From the NCBI GenBank assembly GCA_002433335.1, contig DJHY01000017.1:4622-34507 (forward strand): DNA of 29,886 bases, written 5' to 3'. Source of the DNA: Rhodospirillaceae bacterium UBA6608. GTDB lineage: Bacteria; Pseudomonadota; Alphaproteobacteria; Rhodospirillales_A; Casp-alpha2. The notes beneath the pieces were generated by a model. It saw only the letters and a program-made list of their open reading frames with translations. It was not told the origin of the DNA and did no database searches. Every line of letters begins with the position of its first letter. Position 1 is the first letter of the stretch. Of the stretch, positions 15,846 to 23,638 are shown in pieces. The position numbers were made by a program, and so were the translations under genes.

Positions 15846-16705
15846 CAGCCCTCCTCCCCTCGGTGTCCATCCTCGACCCGACGGCGGCAATGGTCGGTGT
15901 CGGAACAGACGAACATCGAGCCGCCCCGGTCGTCGGTGATGACTTCGTCCAGATAGCTGTCTTCGGCCCCGCAAATGGCGCAGGCCCGATCCCAGGTCTG
16001 AACCTCGAAGGGATGATCCTCGAAATCCAGGCTTTCGACCCGGGTGAACGGCGGGATCGCATAGATCCGTTTTTCCCGGCCCGCGCCGAACAGTTGCAGC
16101 GCCGCCATACCGTCCATTTTCGGATTGTCGAACTTGGGGATCGGCGACGGCGCGGTCAGGTAGCGGTCGTTGACCATCACCGGATAATCGTACGAGGTTT
16201 CGATATGACCGTACTTGGCGATGTCCTCGTACAGTTTCACATGCATCACGCCGTAATCGGCCAGGCCATGCATCTTGCGGGTTTCAGCCTCGCGGGGCTC
16301 CAGCCAGCGCAGCGGCTCGGGGATCGGCACCTGATAGACGATGATCTGATCCGCGCGCAGGGCCGTTTCCGGAATGCGGTGGCGCGTCTGAATGATGGTC
16401 GCGTCCTCGGTCGCCTCGGTCGTCGCCACGGCGGCAGTGCGGGCGAAGAAGCGCCGGATCGAAACCGCGTTGGTCGTGTCGTCGGCACCCTGGTCGATGA
16501 CCTTCAACACGTCGGACAGGCCGATGATCGAAGCCGTGACCTGAATCCCCCCCGTTCCCCAACCGTAGGGCAGCGGCATTTCCCGCGATCCGAACGGCAC
16601 CTGATGGCCGGGAATGGCCACGGCCTTGAGGACCGCGCGGCGGATCATCCGTTTGGTCTGTTCGTCCAGATAGGCGAAATTGTAGCCGTCATGCGCCGCG
16701 TTCAT
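15845..16705 (-). CDS. phnJ: Alpha-D-ribose 1-methylphosphonate 5-phosphate C-P lyase PhnJ
   Basis: PhnJ is the radical-SAM-type enzyme that cleaves the carbon-phosphorus bond of the ribosyl phosphonate 5-phosphate, releasing the hydrocarbon and a 1,2-cyclic ribose phosphate. The 286 residues align almost gap-free with the E. coli protein by memory. The iron-sulfur cysteines are Cys242, Cys245, Cys267 and Cys273, in the exact CX2CX21CX5C spacing. The radical glycine corresponds to Gly33 in VAIPGHQVPFG. The motif MPLPYGWGTGGIQVT and the long DDTTNAVSIRRFF block are conserved. Its ATG overlaps the phnI stop codon by four bases, preceded by AGGAGG within phnI. All catalytic features are intact, so phosphonate cleavage is expected. 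Confidence 0.98.
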   Translation of the reverse strand: MNAAHDGYNFAYLDEQTKRMIRRAVLKAVAIPGHQVPFGSREMPLPYGWGTGGIQVTASIIGLSDVLKVIDQGADDTTNAVSIRRFFARTAAVATTEATEDATIIQTRHRIPETALRADQIIVYQVPIPEPLRWLEPREAETRKMHGLADYGVMHVKLYEDIAKYGHIETSYDYPVMVNDRYLTAPSPIPKFDNPKMDGMAALQLFGAGREKRIYAIPPFTRVESLDFEDHPFEVQTWDRACAICGAEDSYLDEVITDDRGGSMFVCSDTDHCRRRVEDGHRGEEG

Positions 16706-17802
16706 TCGGCGGCCTCCTCACATCTTTCCCGGGCCTCGCGGCGCAAGGCGCGGATCAACACCAGCTCGCTTTGGAAATCGACGTAATGCGGTAGCTTCAG
16801 GTGCTGGACGAAGCCTTGCGCTTCGACGTTGTCCGAATGGTAGAGCACGAATTCCTCATCCTGGGCCGGGGCGATTACGTCCTCGCCCAATTCCTTGGCG
16901 CGCAGCGCCCGGTCGACCAGGGACATCGCCATGGCCTTGCGCTCCGACCGCCCGAACACCAGTCCGTAGCCGCGCGTGAATTGCGGCGGCTCGGTCGCCG
17001 AGCCGGCGAACTGGTTGACCATCTGGCATTCGGTCACGGTGATGTCGCCGATATCGATGGCGAAGCCCAGTTCCTCGGGCACGATCTCGACCGCGACCTC
17101 ACCCATGCGGATTTCTCCGGCGAAGGGATGGTTACGGCCATAGCCACGCTGCGTCGAATAGCCCAGCGCCAACAGGAAGCCTTCGTCGGCGCGGGCCAGA
17201 TTCTGAAGCCGCAGGTCCCGCCCCGCGGGCAGGGACAGGGGCTCGCGCGTCAGGTCCGCGACCTTGCCATCGGGATCGTCACTTTGGCCTTCCGGCTCGA
17301 TCAGGTCTTCATGGGCCAGCAGGTCCGTGACCCGGGGCATGGGTGCGGCCATGGACTCGGCGTCGCCGTCCGCCGTCGTGCGCGGGGCGTCGCCGTCCGC
17401 CGCCAGGGCGAAGTCCAACAAGCGGTGAGTATAATCGAACGTCGGGCCCAGAACCTGCCCGCCCGGCAGGTCCTTGTACGTCGCCGAAATGCGCCGCCGC
17501 ACCGTCATCTCCGCCGTGTCGACCGGCGTGCTGACCGCCAGTCTCGGCAAGGTCGTGCGGTAGGCCCGCAACAGGAAGATCGCTTCGACCAGATCACCAT
17601 GCGCCTGCTTGATCGCCAGGGCCGCCAGATCGGCGTCGTAGAGCGAGCCTTCGCCCATCACCCGGTCGACGGCCAGGCGCATCTGCTGCTTGATCTGCTC
17701 CAGGCTCAGCTCCGGCACCGCCGGGTCGCCGCGCCGTTCCTCGGCCAGCAGGGCATGGGCATTGTCGATGGCCTTTTCGCCGCCTTTGACCGCGACATAC
17801 AT
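16702..17802 (-). CDS. phnI: C-P lyase core subunit PhnI
   Basis: PhnI is the nucleosidase-type subunit of the C-P lyase core. With PhnG, PhnH and PhnL it replaces the adenine of ATP by the phosphonate at ribose C1. The 366 residues begin MYVAVKGGEKAIDNAH, a standard PhnI opening, and contain the conserved RTTLPRLAVS, FDYTHRLLDFAL, GRNHPFAGEIRMGEV and LPHYVDFQSELVLIRALRR blocks. The C-terminus is slightly longer and acidic. The start lies 3 bases after the phnH stop codon, and the stop overlaps phnJ. No unusual features are visible. Confidence 0.96.
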   Translation of the reverse strand: MYVAVKGGEKAIDNAHALLAEERRGDPAVPELSLEQIKQQMRLAVDRVMGEGSLYDADLAALAIKQAHGDLVEAIFLLRAYRTTLPRLAVSTPVDTAEMTVRRRISATYKDLPGGQVLGPTFDYTHRLLDFALAADGDAPRTTADGDAESMAAPMPRVTDLLAHEDLIEPEGQSDDPDGKVADLTREPLSLPAGRDLRLQNLARADEGFLLALGYSTQRGYGRNHPFAGEIRMGEVAVEIVPEELGFAIDIGDITVTECQMVNQFAGSATEPPQFTRGYGLVFGRSERKAMAMSLVDRALRAKELGEDVIAPAQDEEFVLYHSDNVEAQGFVQHLKLPHYVDFQSELVLIRALRREARERCEEAAE

Positions 17803-17805
17803 CGC

Positions 17806-18411
17806 TTAGGCCTCCACCCGCGTGGTGCGCGGCAAGGCCGCCAGTCGGGCACCCGCGCAGAAAATCAGATCCACGCCGCGCGGAAAAAGACCCGCGTTGT
17901 GGGCAAGATCGGCGGGCAGGTCATCGCGCACGCCCGTCACGGTCAAACCCGTTGCACATTCGATACCGGGGCCGGTCAAGGTCCAGGCTGCAGCACCCCG
18001 TTCCGCCGCGACGATATCCAAGACCTGCACGATCACGGTCGTCGAAGCTTCGGGCAGTTCGTCCGTCCCCGTCCGGAACCAATCAAGCGGCGGCAGCGCC
18101 GCGCCATCGGTGACCAAGGCGAAATCGGCCTGGGCGCTGTCGGTCACGCGGGGCGCGCCGGTGTGAAAGGCAAGGTACCCCTGCGCCAACGACAGATCGC
18201 CTTCACCGCCGATCCACAGCGGCGTTTCAAAATCCAACAGGGACAGGCACACCGCCGCCGCCGCCGCATTCAACGGCGCGGGTGCATCGGGAGACACGGA
18301 AAGATCGACCACGTCACCCGGGCGGGACATCGCCTGAAGCACCGCGCGGAACACGGCCTGGGCACCGTGGACCGGCTCGGCCAACCCGGTATTGGGCGCG
18401 ACTTGGGTCAT
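17806..18411 (-). CDS. phnH: C-P lyase core subunit PhnH
   Basis: PhnH is a non-catalytic or structural subunit of the C-P lyase core, required for the first ribosylation step. I choose the start at 18411 (MTQVAPNTGL), giving 201 residues, close to the family norm. Its ATG overlaps the phnG stop codon as ATGA, and the family motif PVHGAQAVFRAVLQAMSRPG follows at residues 13-32. A longer in-frame extension upstream simply reads through phnG. Other PhnH blocks are ALNAAAAAVCLSLLD-like helices, TPLWIGG-type segment ETPLWIGG, and PRGVDLIFCAG near the C-terminus. Overlap on both sides indicates translational coupling. Confidence 0.95.
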   Translation of the reverse strand: MTQVAPNTGLAEPVHGAQAVFRAVLQAMSRPGDVVDLSVSPDAPAPLNAAAAAVCLSLLDFETPLWIGGEGDLSLAQGYLAFHTGAPRVTDSAQADFALVTDGAALPPLDWFRTGTDELPEASTTVIVQVLDIVAAERGAAAWTLTGPGIECATGLTVTGVRDDLPADLAHNAGLFPRGVDLIFCAGARLAALPRTTRVEA

Positions 18412-18908
18412 TCCTGCGGCCCTCCCTGCTCGCGGACCATGGTGAAGAATTCCACACGGGTCGCCGCCGTCTTCGACGCCGTCCGCAAGCGCTCGGCCGC
18501 CAGCTTCGCCTGCGTCGGGGCGATCACCCGGGCCGCGACCCGGTCTGACCAATCCGCGGTCTGCAACAAGCCGTCGAACAGCGCCGCCAGTTCCGCGTGG
18601 CGCGTCGACCGTCCGGCCACGTAACCATGTCCAACCGTGCCGTCCGGCAAACGGACCGAGCACCGCGTGACCGACATTTCGCCCAGGTTGAACGCCGCCC
18701 CGTCGCCGCCCGCCCGACCCCGAACCATGACCAGGCCCCGTTCCGGCGCGCGCAGATGATCGTAGGTGCTGGGCGCCCCCTGCGACGTCAGTTCCTGCCA
18801 GGCGGCTTCCATCTCGGAAACATCGGCCCGCGCCAGAACCCCCATCCAGGCCCCGCGGGCGGATGTGTCCATTGGCAACTCGGCCACGGAATTAATTCGA
18901 TCTGGCAT
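18408..18908 (-). CDS. phnG: C-P lyase core subunit PhnG
   Basis: PhnG is the small subunit of the C-P lyase core with PhnH, PhnI and PhnJ. The 166-residue protein shows the family blocks RGAWMGVLARAD, ERGLVMVRGRAGGDGAAFNLGE, VTRCSVRL, GHGYVAGRSTRHAELAALFD and the C-terminal VEFFTMVR. The first 12 residues before MDTSARG are extra compared with E. coli. I keep the start at 18908 because GGAG lies upstream and the internal ATG at 18872 has no ribosome site. It is the first gene of the operon, with the PhnF operator candidate 66 bases and a PHO-box-like repeat about 130 bases upstream. Confidence 0.93.
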   Translation of the reverse strand: MPDRINSVAELPMDTSARGAWMGVLARADVSEMEAAWQELTSQGAPSTYDHLRAPERGLVMVRGRAGGDGAAFNLGEMSVTRCSVRLPDGTVGHGYVAGRSTRHAELAALFDGLLQTADWSDRVAARVIAPTQAKLAAERLRTASKTAATRVEFFTMVREQGGPQE

Positions 18909-18973
18909 CTTCGTCGTGTTCTCCGTCCGTCACCGGCCGCCGCGGCGGACCAGTAGACAAACTCAAAATAGGT

Positions 18974-18985
18974 ATAGACGTCTAT
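18974..18985. promoter_or_regulatory. Candidate PhnF operator
   Basis: ATAGACGTCTAT is a perfect 12-bp palindrome in the 207-base divergent gap between phnG and phnF. PhnF/HutC-type GntR regulators are known to bind sites built from TATAGAC-like half-sites, so this is the likely operator controlling phnG and phnF. Confidence 0.65.
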
Positions 18986-19035
18986 TTCTTTGGTGGTAAT
19001 ATGGCGTGGCGTGAGGATGAAAGTAAATCGGCAAG

Positions 19036-19053
19036 TCATGACGATTGGATGAC
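19036..19053 (-). promoter_or_regulatory. PHO-box-like tandem repeat upstream of phnG
   Basis: TCATGACGATTGGATGAC reads, in the phnG direction, as two GTCAT units exactly 11 bases apart, the spacing of PhoB sites. The same 18-mer with two changes lies before phnC (24642-24659). PhoB control under phosphate starvation is inferred. Confidence 0.55.
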
Positions 19054-19115
19054 ACCATCGTGACCGACCGGCCACGCGCGACGACCGGAAACCAACACGC
19101 AAAGGCACTGAACAC

Positions 19116-19853
19116 ATGGACCCCACCAGAGTAAAACGGGGATCTGGCATCTCGCTGTGGCGTCAGATCGAGGAACAGATTTCGGACGACATCGCCAGCG
19201 GCATGATCGCGCCGGGCTCGCGCCTGCCGACCGAACATGAATTGGCCGAGCGCTACAACGTCAACCGCCACACGGTTCGCCGGGCCATGAAGGCCTTGGA
19301 GCAAGAAGGCCTGATCCGCATCGAACAAGGGCGCGGCACCTTCGTCCATGAACACGTCATCGATTATCCCGTGCGCAGGCGCACCCGGTTTTCCGAAAAC
19401 ATCATGGCCCAGCGCCGCCAGCCGGGCGGCTGGGTCGTCCTGAGCGAGCGGGTCCCGGCCAGCGGCGACGTCGCCGATGCCTTGGAGTTGGAAGAAGGTG
19501 CGCTTGTTTCGCTGATCCGGTCCATCGGCGAAGCGGACGGACGCCCGATCAGCATCGCCGATCATTTCTTCTGCGCCGAACGGTTCCCCAGCATGATCGA
19601 AGCGTTCGAAGAATCGCGCTCGATCTCGAAGGCCCTGGCACAGTTCGGGGTCGCGGATTTCTATCGCAAGATCACCCGGGTCACGACCCGCATGCCGGAT
19701 ACCGACGAATCCCAGCTGTTGAGCCAGCCGCCCAATCGCCCGGTGCTGGTCGCCGAAAGCATCAATGTCGACGCCGACGGCCGACCGGTCGAATACGGCC
19801 TGACCCGGTTCGCCGGCGACCGCGTGCAGCTGCTGTTCGAACCCAGCACCTGA
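19116..19853 (+). CDS. phnF: PhnF, GntR-family (HutC/UTRA) phosphonate regulator
   Basis: This 245-residue regulator has a GntR winged helix-turn-helix (about 12-78: SLWRQIEEQISDDIASG, LPTEHELAERYNVNRHTVRR, wing QGRGTFVHE) and a C-terminal UTRA effector domain (about 95-240). The UTRA domain ends with the usual ESINVDADGRPVEYGLTRFAGDRVQL. The HTVRRAM helix and the UTRA domain place it in the HutC subfamily with PhnF. It is divergent from phnG, with a perfect palindrome between them, so it probably represses the C-P lyase operon and itself. AAGG precedes the start. The effector is not known from sequence; phosphate or a phosphonate intermediate is possible. Confidence 0.92.
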   Translation: MDPTRVKRGSGISLWRQIEEQISDDIASGMIAPGSRLPTEHELAERYNVNRHTVRRAMKALEQEGLIRIEQGRGTFVHEHVIDYPVRRRTRFSENIMAQRRQPGGWVVLSERVPASGDVADALELEEGALVSLIRSIGEADGRPISIADHFFCAERFPSMIEAFEESRSISKALAQFGVADFYRKITRVTTRMPDTDESQLLSQPPNRPVLVAESINVDADGRPVEYGLTRFAGDRVQLLFEPST

Positions 19854-19890
19854 CGCGTTGCCCACCGGCAGTTGACCGGCGTAATCGTTT

Positions 19891-19907
19891 CGTCACCTCA
19901 TCGTCAC
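19891..19907 (+). promoter_or_regulatory. PHO-box-like tandem repeat upstream of phnM
   Basis: Two CGTCAC units start exactly 11 bases apart (19891 and 19902) on the plus strand, about 110 bases before phnM and in its orientation. The period matches PhoB sites. It is less like the consensus than the phnG and phnC copies because both units end in C rather than T. Confidence 0.4.
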
Positions 19908-20018
19908 AGAGCGGACACCCCTTGTCTTTAAGAGGCAGGGGGTCAAAGTCCGCCATACCGGCGGCCAACACCGCCGAAGACGTATGCGATGATGAACATC
20001 ATGGTACACAGCGGGGCC

Positions 20019-21158
20019 ATGGCCTCGGAGCTTATCTTTACCAACGCCACCGTGGTCACCCGCGACCGGGCCTTTACCGGCACGGTGCGGGTCGATGGCG
20101 GCGTCATCCGCGACGTCGACGAAGGCCGCAGCGGCCTGGCCCAGGCCATCGATTGCGACGGCGATTACCTGATCCCCGGATTGGTCGACGTCCACACGGA
20201 CAACCTGGAAAAACATCTGGAACCCCGCCCGGGCGTCAAATGGCCGGGCATGGCGGCGTTCCACGTTCATGACCGCATGCTCGCCACCTCGGGCGTGACC
20301 ACGGTGTTCGATTCCCTGGTCGTCGGCGATATGCACCTGGGCAAACAGGGCCGCATGGGTGCTTTGGCGCTGGCGCGGGACGTTCTTGGTGCGGGCATCG
20401 ACGACGGCCTGCTGAAAGCCGACCATCGCCTGCACCTGCGGGTCGAGGTCGCCTCGGCCACCGTTCTGGACGAATTGGCGACGATCATCGACAACCCTTT
20501 GGTCGGCCTGATTTCCGTGATGGACCATACCCCTGGCCAACGGCAATGGCGTGATCTGGACAAATGGAAGCGGTATTACGGCCGCACCTATACGCCGGAC
20601 GAACTGGACGCCCAGATCGATGGCCTGTTGGAACGCCAGAAGAATTACAGCGACCGCAACCGCCGCGCGGTTATGGACGAGACCCGCACGCGGAGCATCC
20701 CCGTCGCCAGCCACGACGACACCACGGTCGGCCATGTGGCGCAAGGACATGAGGACGGCATTCAGATTTCTGAATTCCCGACCACCATGGAAGCCGCCGA
20801 AGCCGCCCATGCCCATGGCATGAAAACCATCATGGGCAGCCCCAACGTGGTCAAGGGTGGTTCCCACTCCGGCAATATCGCCGCCGCCGACCTGGCCAAG
20901 GCCGGGCTGCTGGACGGATTGGCGTCGGACTACGTCCCGATTTCGATGATCCACGCGCCGTTTATCCTGGCCGAGGAACACGGCATCCCCCTGCCCCAGG
21001 CCATCGCCATGGTCAGCGCCTCACCGGCGGAAATGGTCGGCATGCACGACCGCGGCGAAATCGCCCCGGGCAAACGGGCCGACCTGGTCCGGGTGCAGTC
21101 CTACCACCACATGCCCGCGATCAAGGGCGTATGGCAGAGCGGACGACAGGTGGCCTAA
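20019..21158 (+). CDS. phnM: Alpha-D-ribose 1-methylphosphonate 5-triphosphate diphosphatase PhnM
   Basis: PhnM removes pyrophosphate from the ribosyl phosphonate triphosphate to give the PhnJ substrate. It is an amidohydrolase-fold metalloenzyme. The start at 20019 (MASELIFTNATVV) gives 379 residues and aligns with the family start. In-frame ATGs at 19989, 19992 and 20001 are possible alternatives with no better ribosome site. Metal-site motifs are GLVDVHTDNLEKHLEPRPG (near residue 50), the HRLHLRVEV strand, MDHTPGQRQWRD, VASHDD and MGSPNVVKGGSHSGN. It stands alone on the plus strand downstream of phnF, with a 155-base gap holding a PHO-like repeat, so it may be transcribed separately. A hairpin overlaps its stop codon. 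Confidence 0.96.
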   Translation: MASELIFTNATVVTRDRAFTGTVRVDGGVIRDVDEGRSGLAQAIDCDGDYLIPGLVDVHTDNLEKHLEPRPGVKWPGMAAFHVHDRMLATSGVTTVFDSLVVGDMHLGKQGRMGALALARDVLGAGIDDGLLKADHRLHLRVEVASATVLDELATIIDNPLVGLISVMDHTPGQRQWRDLDKWKRYYGRTYTPDELDAQIDGLLERQKNYSDRNRRAVMDETRTRSIPVASHDDTTVGHVAQGHEDGIQISEFPTTMEAAEAAHAHGMKTIMGSPNVVKGGSHSGNIAAADLAKAGLLDGLASDYVPISMIHAPFILAEEHGIPLPQAIAMVSASPAEMVGMHDRGEIAPGKRADLVRVQSYHHMPAIKGVWQSGRQVA

Positions 21159-21168
21159 TCAGGCCACC
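21149..21168 (+). other. Hairpin at the end of phnM
   Basis: GGTGGCCT-AATC-AGGCCACC is an 8-bp stem with a four-base loop that includes the phnM stop codon. It has no following U-tract, but it may mark the 3' end in the 47-base convergent gap before the chemotaxis-like gene. Confidence 0.4.
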
Positions 21169-21205
21169 GCCGCCACACAAATTCAAATTGGATGGAAGTG
21201 TCGCC

Positions 21206-21538
21206 TTACAGCAGCTTCGCCAGATGATCGACCCGGCGGCGCAGGTTTTCCAGCACCTCGCCGACCTCGGCCGTGGCGCGCGCGGTCTGGGCCGACAGGT
21301 TCTTGACCTCGCCCGCGACGACGGCGAAGCCCTTGCCCGCGTCACCGGCACGGGCCGCTTCGATGGTCGCGTTCAAAGCCAACAGGTTGGTCTGCTTGGC
21401 AATAGCGTCGATCTGTTCGGCGACTTTTCCGACCTGGGAGATTTCTTCCTGCAGGCTGGTAATTTCGTCGCGAATTTCGGAGTTGCGGTCATCACCCGCA
21501 ACGGCCATTGCGGTTCCCAGGGCAGCGTCTTGCGGCAT
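21206..21538 (-). CDS. Mini methyl-accepting chemotaxis protein (signalling-tip only)
   Basis: This 110-residue soluble protein consists almost entirely of the conserved tip of a chemoreceptor signalling hairpin: [18 protein letters not shown] (about 43-60), [18 protein letters not shown] and [13 protein letters not shown]. The arms are far too short for a full receptor. There is no transmembrane segment, HAMP or ligand domain. The start is credible, with AAGGA 8-12 bases upstream. It lies between phnM (convergent) and phnE, so it may be an accessory signalling protein or a remnant of a longer receptor. The tip motif is well conserved, which argues against free decay. CheA or CheW binding is possible by family knowledge, but is untested. 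Confidence 0.75.
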   Translation of the reverse strand: MPQDAALGTAMAVAGDDRNSEIRDEITSLQEEISQVGKVAEQIDAIAKQTNLLALNATIEAARAGDAGKGFAVVAGEVKNLSAQTARATAEVGEVLENLRRRVDHLAKLL

Positions 21539-21660
21539 TTCAATGTTTCCTTGCTCGAATACCGGCGCAGCGGTTCCCGCGCCGTGACCCTTTAACAGAT
21601 CTCATTCGAACGGTAGCCTAATATAACGGAGCCGCCAAGATGGCCTTCCGGCCTATGCCG

Positions 21661-22476
21661 TCAGGTAAAGCGCTGGCGCAAAGCCTGGGAGAACAGATCG
21701 AGAAGCGTCACCGTGCCAATGATGAAAATCATCACCGCCGCCGTTTCCGCGTAATAAAAGCCGCGGATGTATTCCCACAGCATCATCCCGATCCCGCCGG
21801 CGCCGACGATGCCGATCACCGTGGCCGAGCGCAGGTTGCTTTCGAACCGGTACAGGGAAAACGAAATCCATAGCGGCAAAACCTGGGGGATGACCCCGAA
21901 GATCACTTCATGGACGGCGTCGGCCCCGGTCGCCCGGATGCCTTCCGCCGGATTGGGGTCGATGGCTTCGACCGCTTCGGAAAACAGTTTGGCCAGAACG
22001 CCCGTGGTGTGGATCCACAAAGCCAGCACGCCCGCAAACGGGCCCAGGCCGACCGCGACCACGAACAACATGGCGAAGACGAATTCGTTGATCGCCCGCG
22101 CGGCGTCCATCAAGCGGCGCATCGGCTGATAGACCCACCAAGGCACAATGTTTTGCGACGATAGGATGCCGCAGGGGATGGAGCAGACCACCGCCAGGAC
22201 CGTACCCCAAATGGCGACCTGCACGGTGATGACCATCTCGTGCAGCATGGTCGGCCAATCATGAAAATTGGGCGGGAAGAAGCCGGACGCGAATTCCGCC
22301 ATGTTGGCCGAATATTCGAACAACGCCAGCGGGTTCATCTCCGAGCCCTGCCAAGCCCAGGCCAGAACGATCAAGACCACCGCCCATCCCAACAGATTGA
22401 CGACGGAGCGTTTCATATCGCGCGGCGGCAGGGTCATCGGCTGTGCGGCGGCGCCGGTATTGTCGATCACGGTCAT
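21661..22476 (-). CDS. phnE: Phosphonate ABC transporter permease PhnE
   Basis: PhnE is the inner-membrane channel of the phosphonate importer. The start at 22476 (MTVIDNTG) gives 271 residues, with GGAAAG upstream. A longer frame from 22545 would begin inside the phnD-phnE hairpin. About six hydrophobic helices are seen, the first at about 24-43. The ABC-permease coupling (EAA) loop is [20 protein letters not shown] followed by FGVIPQVLP, the standard PhnE form. The C-terminus has [17 protein letters not shown]. It is the last gene of phnCDE. Only one PhnE copy is present here, unlike species with PhnE1 and PhnE2. Confidence 0.95.
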   Translation of the reverse strand: MTVIDNTGAAAQPMTLPPRDMKRSVVNLLGWAVVLIVLAWAWQGSEMNPLALFEYSANMAEFASGFFPPNFHDWPTMLHEMVITVQVAIWGTVLAVVCSIPCGILSSQNIVPWWVYQPMRRLMDAARAINEFVFAMLFVVAVGLGPFAGVLALWIHTTGVLAKLFSEAVEAIDPNPAEGIRATGADAVHEVIFGVIPQVLPLWISFSLYRFESNLRSATVIGIVGAGGIGMMLWEYIRGFYYAETAAVMIFIIGTVTLLDLFSQALRQRFT

Positions 22477-22512
22477 GGCGGGGCTTTCCGAGTTGCGTTG
22501 GGAATGAATACG

Positions 22513-22542
22513 AAAACGCCGTGCCCTTTTGAGGCACGGCGT
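22513..22542 (-). terminator. Attenuator or partial terminator between phnD and phnE
   Basis: A perfect 10-bp stem (ACGCCGTGCC / GGCACGGCGT, 22516-22542) with a seven-base loop is followed on the minus strand by a short TTTT (22513-22516). It starts 14 bases after the phnD stop codon. It probably lowers read-through into phnE and stabilises phnCD mRNA, as is common after binding-protein genes. Confidence 0.6.
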
Positions 22543-22556
22543 CATACGCAGAGGTC

Positions 22557-23564
22557 TTACTTAAGGGCGAGCTGGTTGTCGCTCAGGACCTTAAGAACAT
22601 CGAGCTTGCGATCGATATCGGCGATCTTCTTGGCCTTTTCGGCGGCATCAAGACGCTCGTCGTTGACCAGCTTGCGCTTGTCCTTGAACAGCTGCAGCTG
22701 ACGGATCGGATAGAGCTGGGCGTTCGAGGAATCTTCGAACGGCGCCCAACCCGAGCTGACGCCCGCCAGGATTTTGCGTTCCTTTTCGGCATTCGAGCCA
22801 AAGCGGCCATAGGACAGGAAGAAGCCCTTGATCTTGCTATTGGACGGCTTGTCCAGCTCGGCCCGCCACACGATCGGATCGTTCGGGATCAACGGCGATT
22901 TCCAGATCGCCTTGATCTTGGCGGCGGCCTCCGGATGGTTCTTCTTCAGACGCGACAGCGATTCCGTGTTGTTGGTGGCGAAATCGACCTGACCGTTGGC
23001 GACGGACAGCGCGTTGGTTTCATGGTTGGCGTTGCGAACCGACTTGTAGCACTTCTTCGGGTCGACATCGTTTTTGGCGAAGACATAGAAGCTCGGAACC
23101 AGGAAGCCCGAGGTCGAGTTCGGATCGCCGTTACCGAAGGTCAGGGACTGATCGCACTTCAGGGCGTCTTCAAGCTTGTTCAGCTTGTCATTGTTGGCCT
23201 GCGTGATCAGCAGCGACCAGTAGCCGGGGTTGCCGGTCACGTCGACGGTCTGCACGAAGACTTCGCCACCGGCGCGGTCGACGGCTTCCATGGCCGACTT
23301 GTTGCCGAACCAGGCAACGTCGACTTTCTTGAAGCGCATGGCTTCGATGACACCGGCATAGTCGGAAGCGAAGAAGGCTTTGACCTCGACGCCGAGCTGC
23401 TTGCTCATGTCTTCCAGGAACGGGGTGAAGCTTTTCTTCAGGCCCTGGGACGATTCCGTGGAGATGATACCGAAGGTCAGCGGGTTCGGCATTTCAGCCT
23501 TGGCCGTCTGGACCGAAGCGAAGGCCGCCAGCGCGATGCCGGCGATCATGGCCTTTTTGAACAT
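22557..23564 (-). CDS. phnD: Phosphonate ABC transporter periplasmic binding protein PhnD
   Basis: PhnD captures phosphonates in the periplasm for PhnE. The 335 residues begin with a signal peptide ([19 protein letters not shown]) with a likely cut after AKA at residue 23. The mature part opens [19 protein letters not shown], followed by [31 protein letters not shown], typical of the family. Ligand-loop segments are [18 protein letters not shown] and [10 protein letters not shown]. The C-terminal third is lysine-rich and helical. The start has an ideal AGGAGGAAG ribosome site. It follows phnC by 74 bases and is followed by a hairpin. The ligand range cannot be told from sequence. Confidence 0.95.
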   Translation of the reverse strand: MFKKAMIAGIALAAFASVQTAKAEMPNPLTFGIISTESSQGLKKSFTPFLEDMSKQLGVEVKAFFASDYAGVIEAMRFKKVDVAWFGNKSAMEAVDRAGGEVFVQTVDVTGNPGYWSLLITQANNDKLNKLEDALKCDQSLTFGNGDPNSTSGFLVPSFYVFAKNDVDPKKCYKSVRNANHETNALSVANGQVDFATNNTESLSRLKKNHPEAAAKIKAIWKSPLIPNDPIVWRAELDKPSNSKIKGFFLSYGRFGSNAEKERKILAGVSSGWAPFEDSSNAQLYPIRQLQLFKDKRKLVNDERLDAAEKAKKIADIDRKLDVLKVLSDNQLALK

Positions 23565-23638
23565 TTTCGACTTCCTCCTGAGTAGCTTTGAGTCGATGAA
23601 GGCGGTTAGTGGGACAAAAAAATACGGGGCGCGGGGCG

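Noticed and set aside
15846..15974. Longer N-terminus for PhnK
   Set aside because: It reads through the 3' end of phnJ with arginine/glycine-rich sequence. The coupled start at 15845 fits the family.
16801..18624. 607-codon plus-strand frame opposite phnI, phnH and phnG
   Set aside because: It spans three real, overlapping genes on the other strand and has no recognisable domain.
18412..18663. Longer N-terminus for PhnH
   Set aside because: It reads through phnG out of frame. The ATGA-coupled start at 18411 matches the family start.
22477..22545. Longer N-terminus for PhnE
   Set aside because: It would begin at the phnD-phnE hairpin and has an arginine-rich leader unlike PhnE. A better ribosome site precedes 22476.
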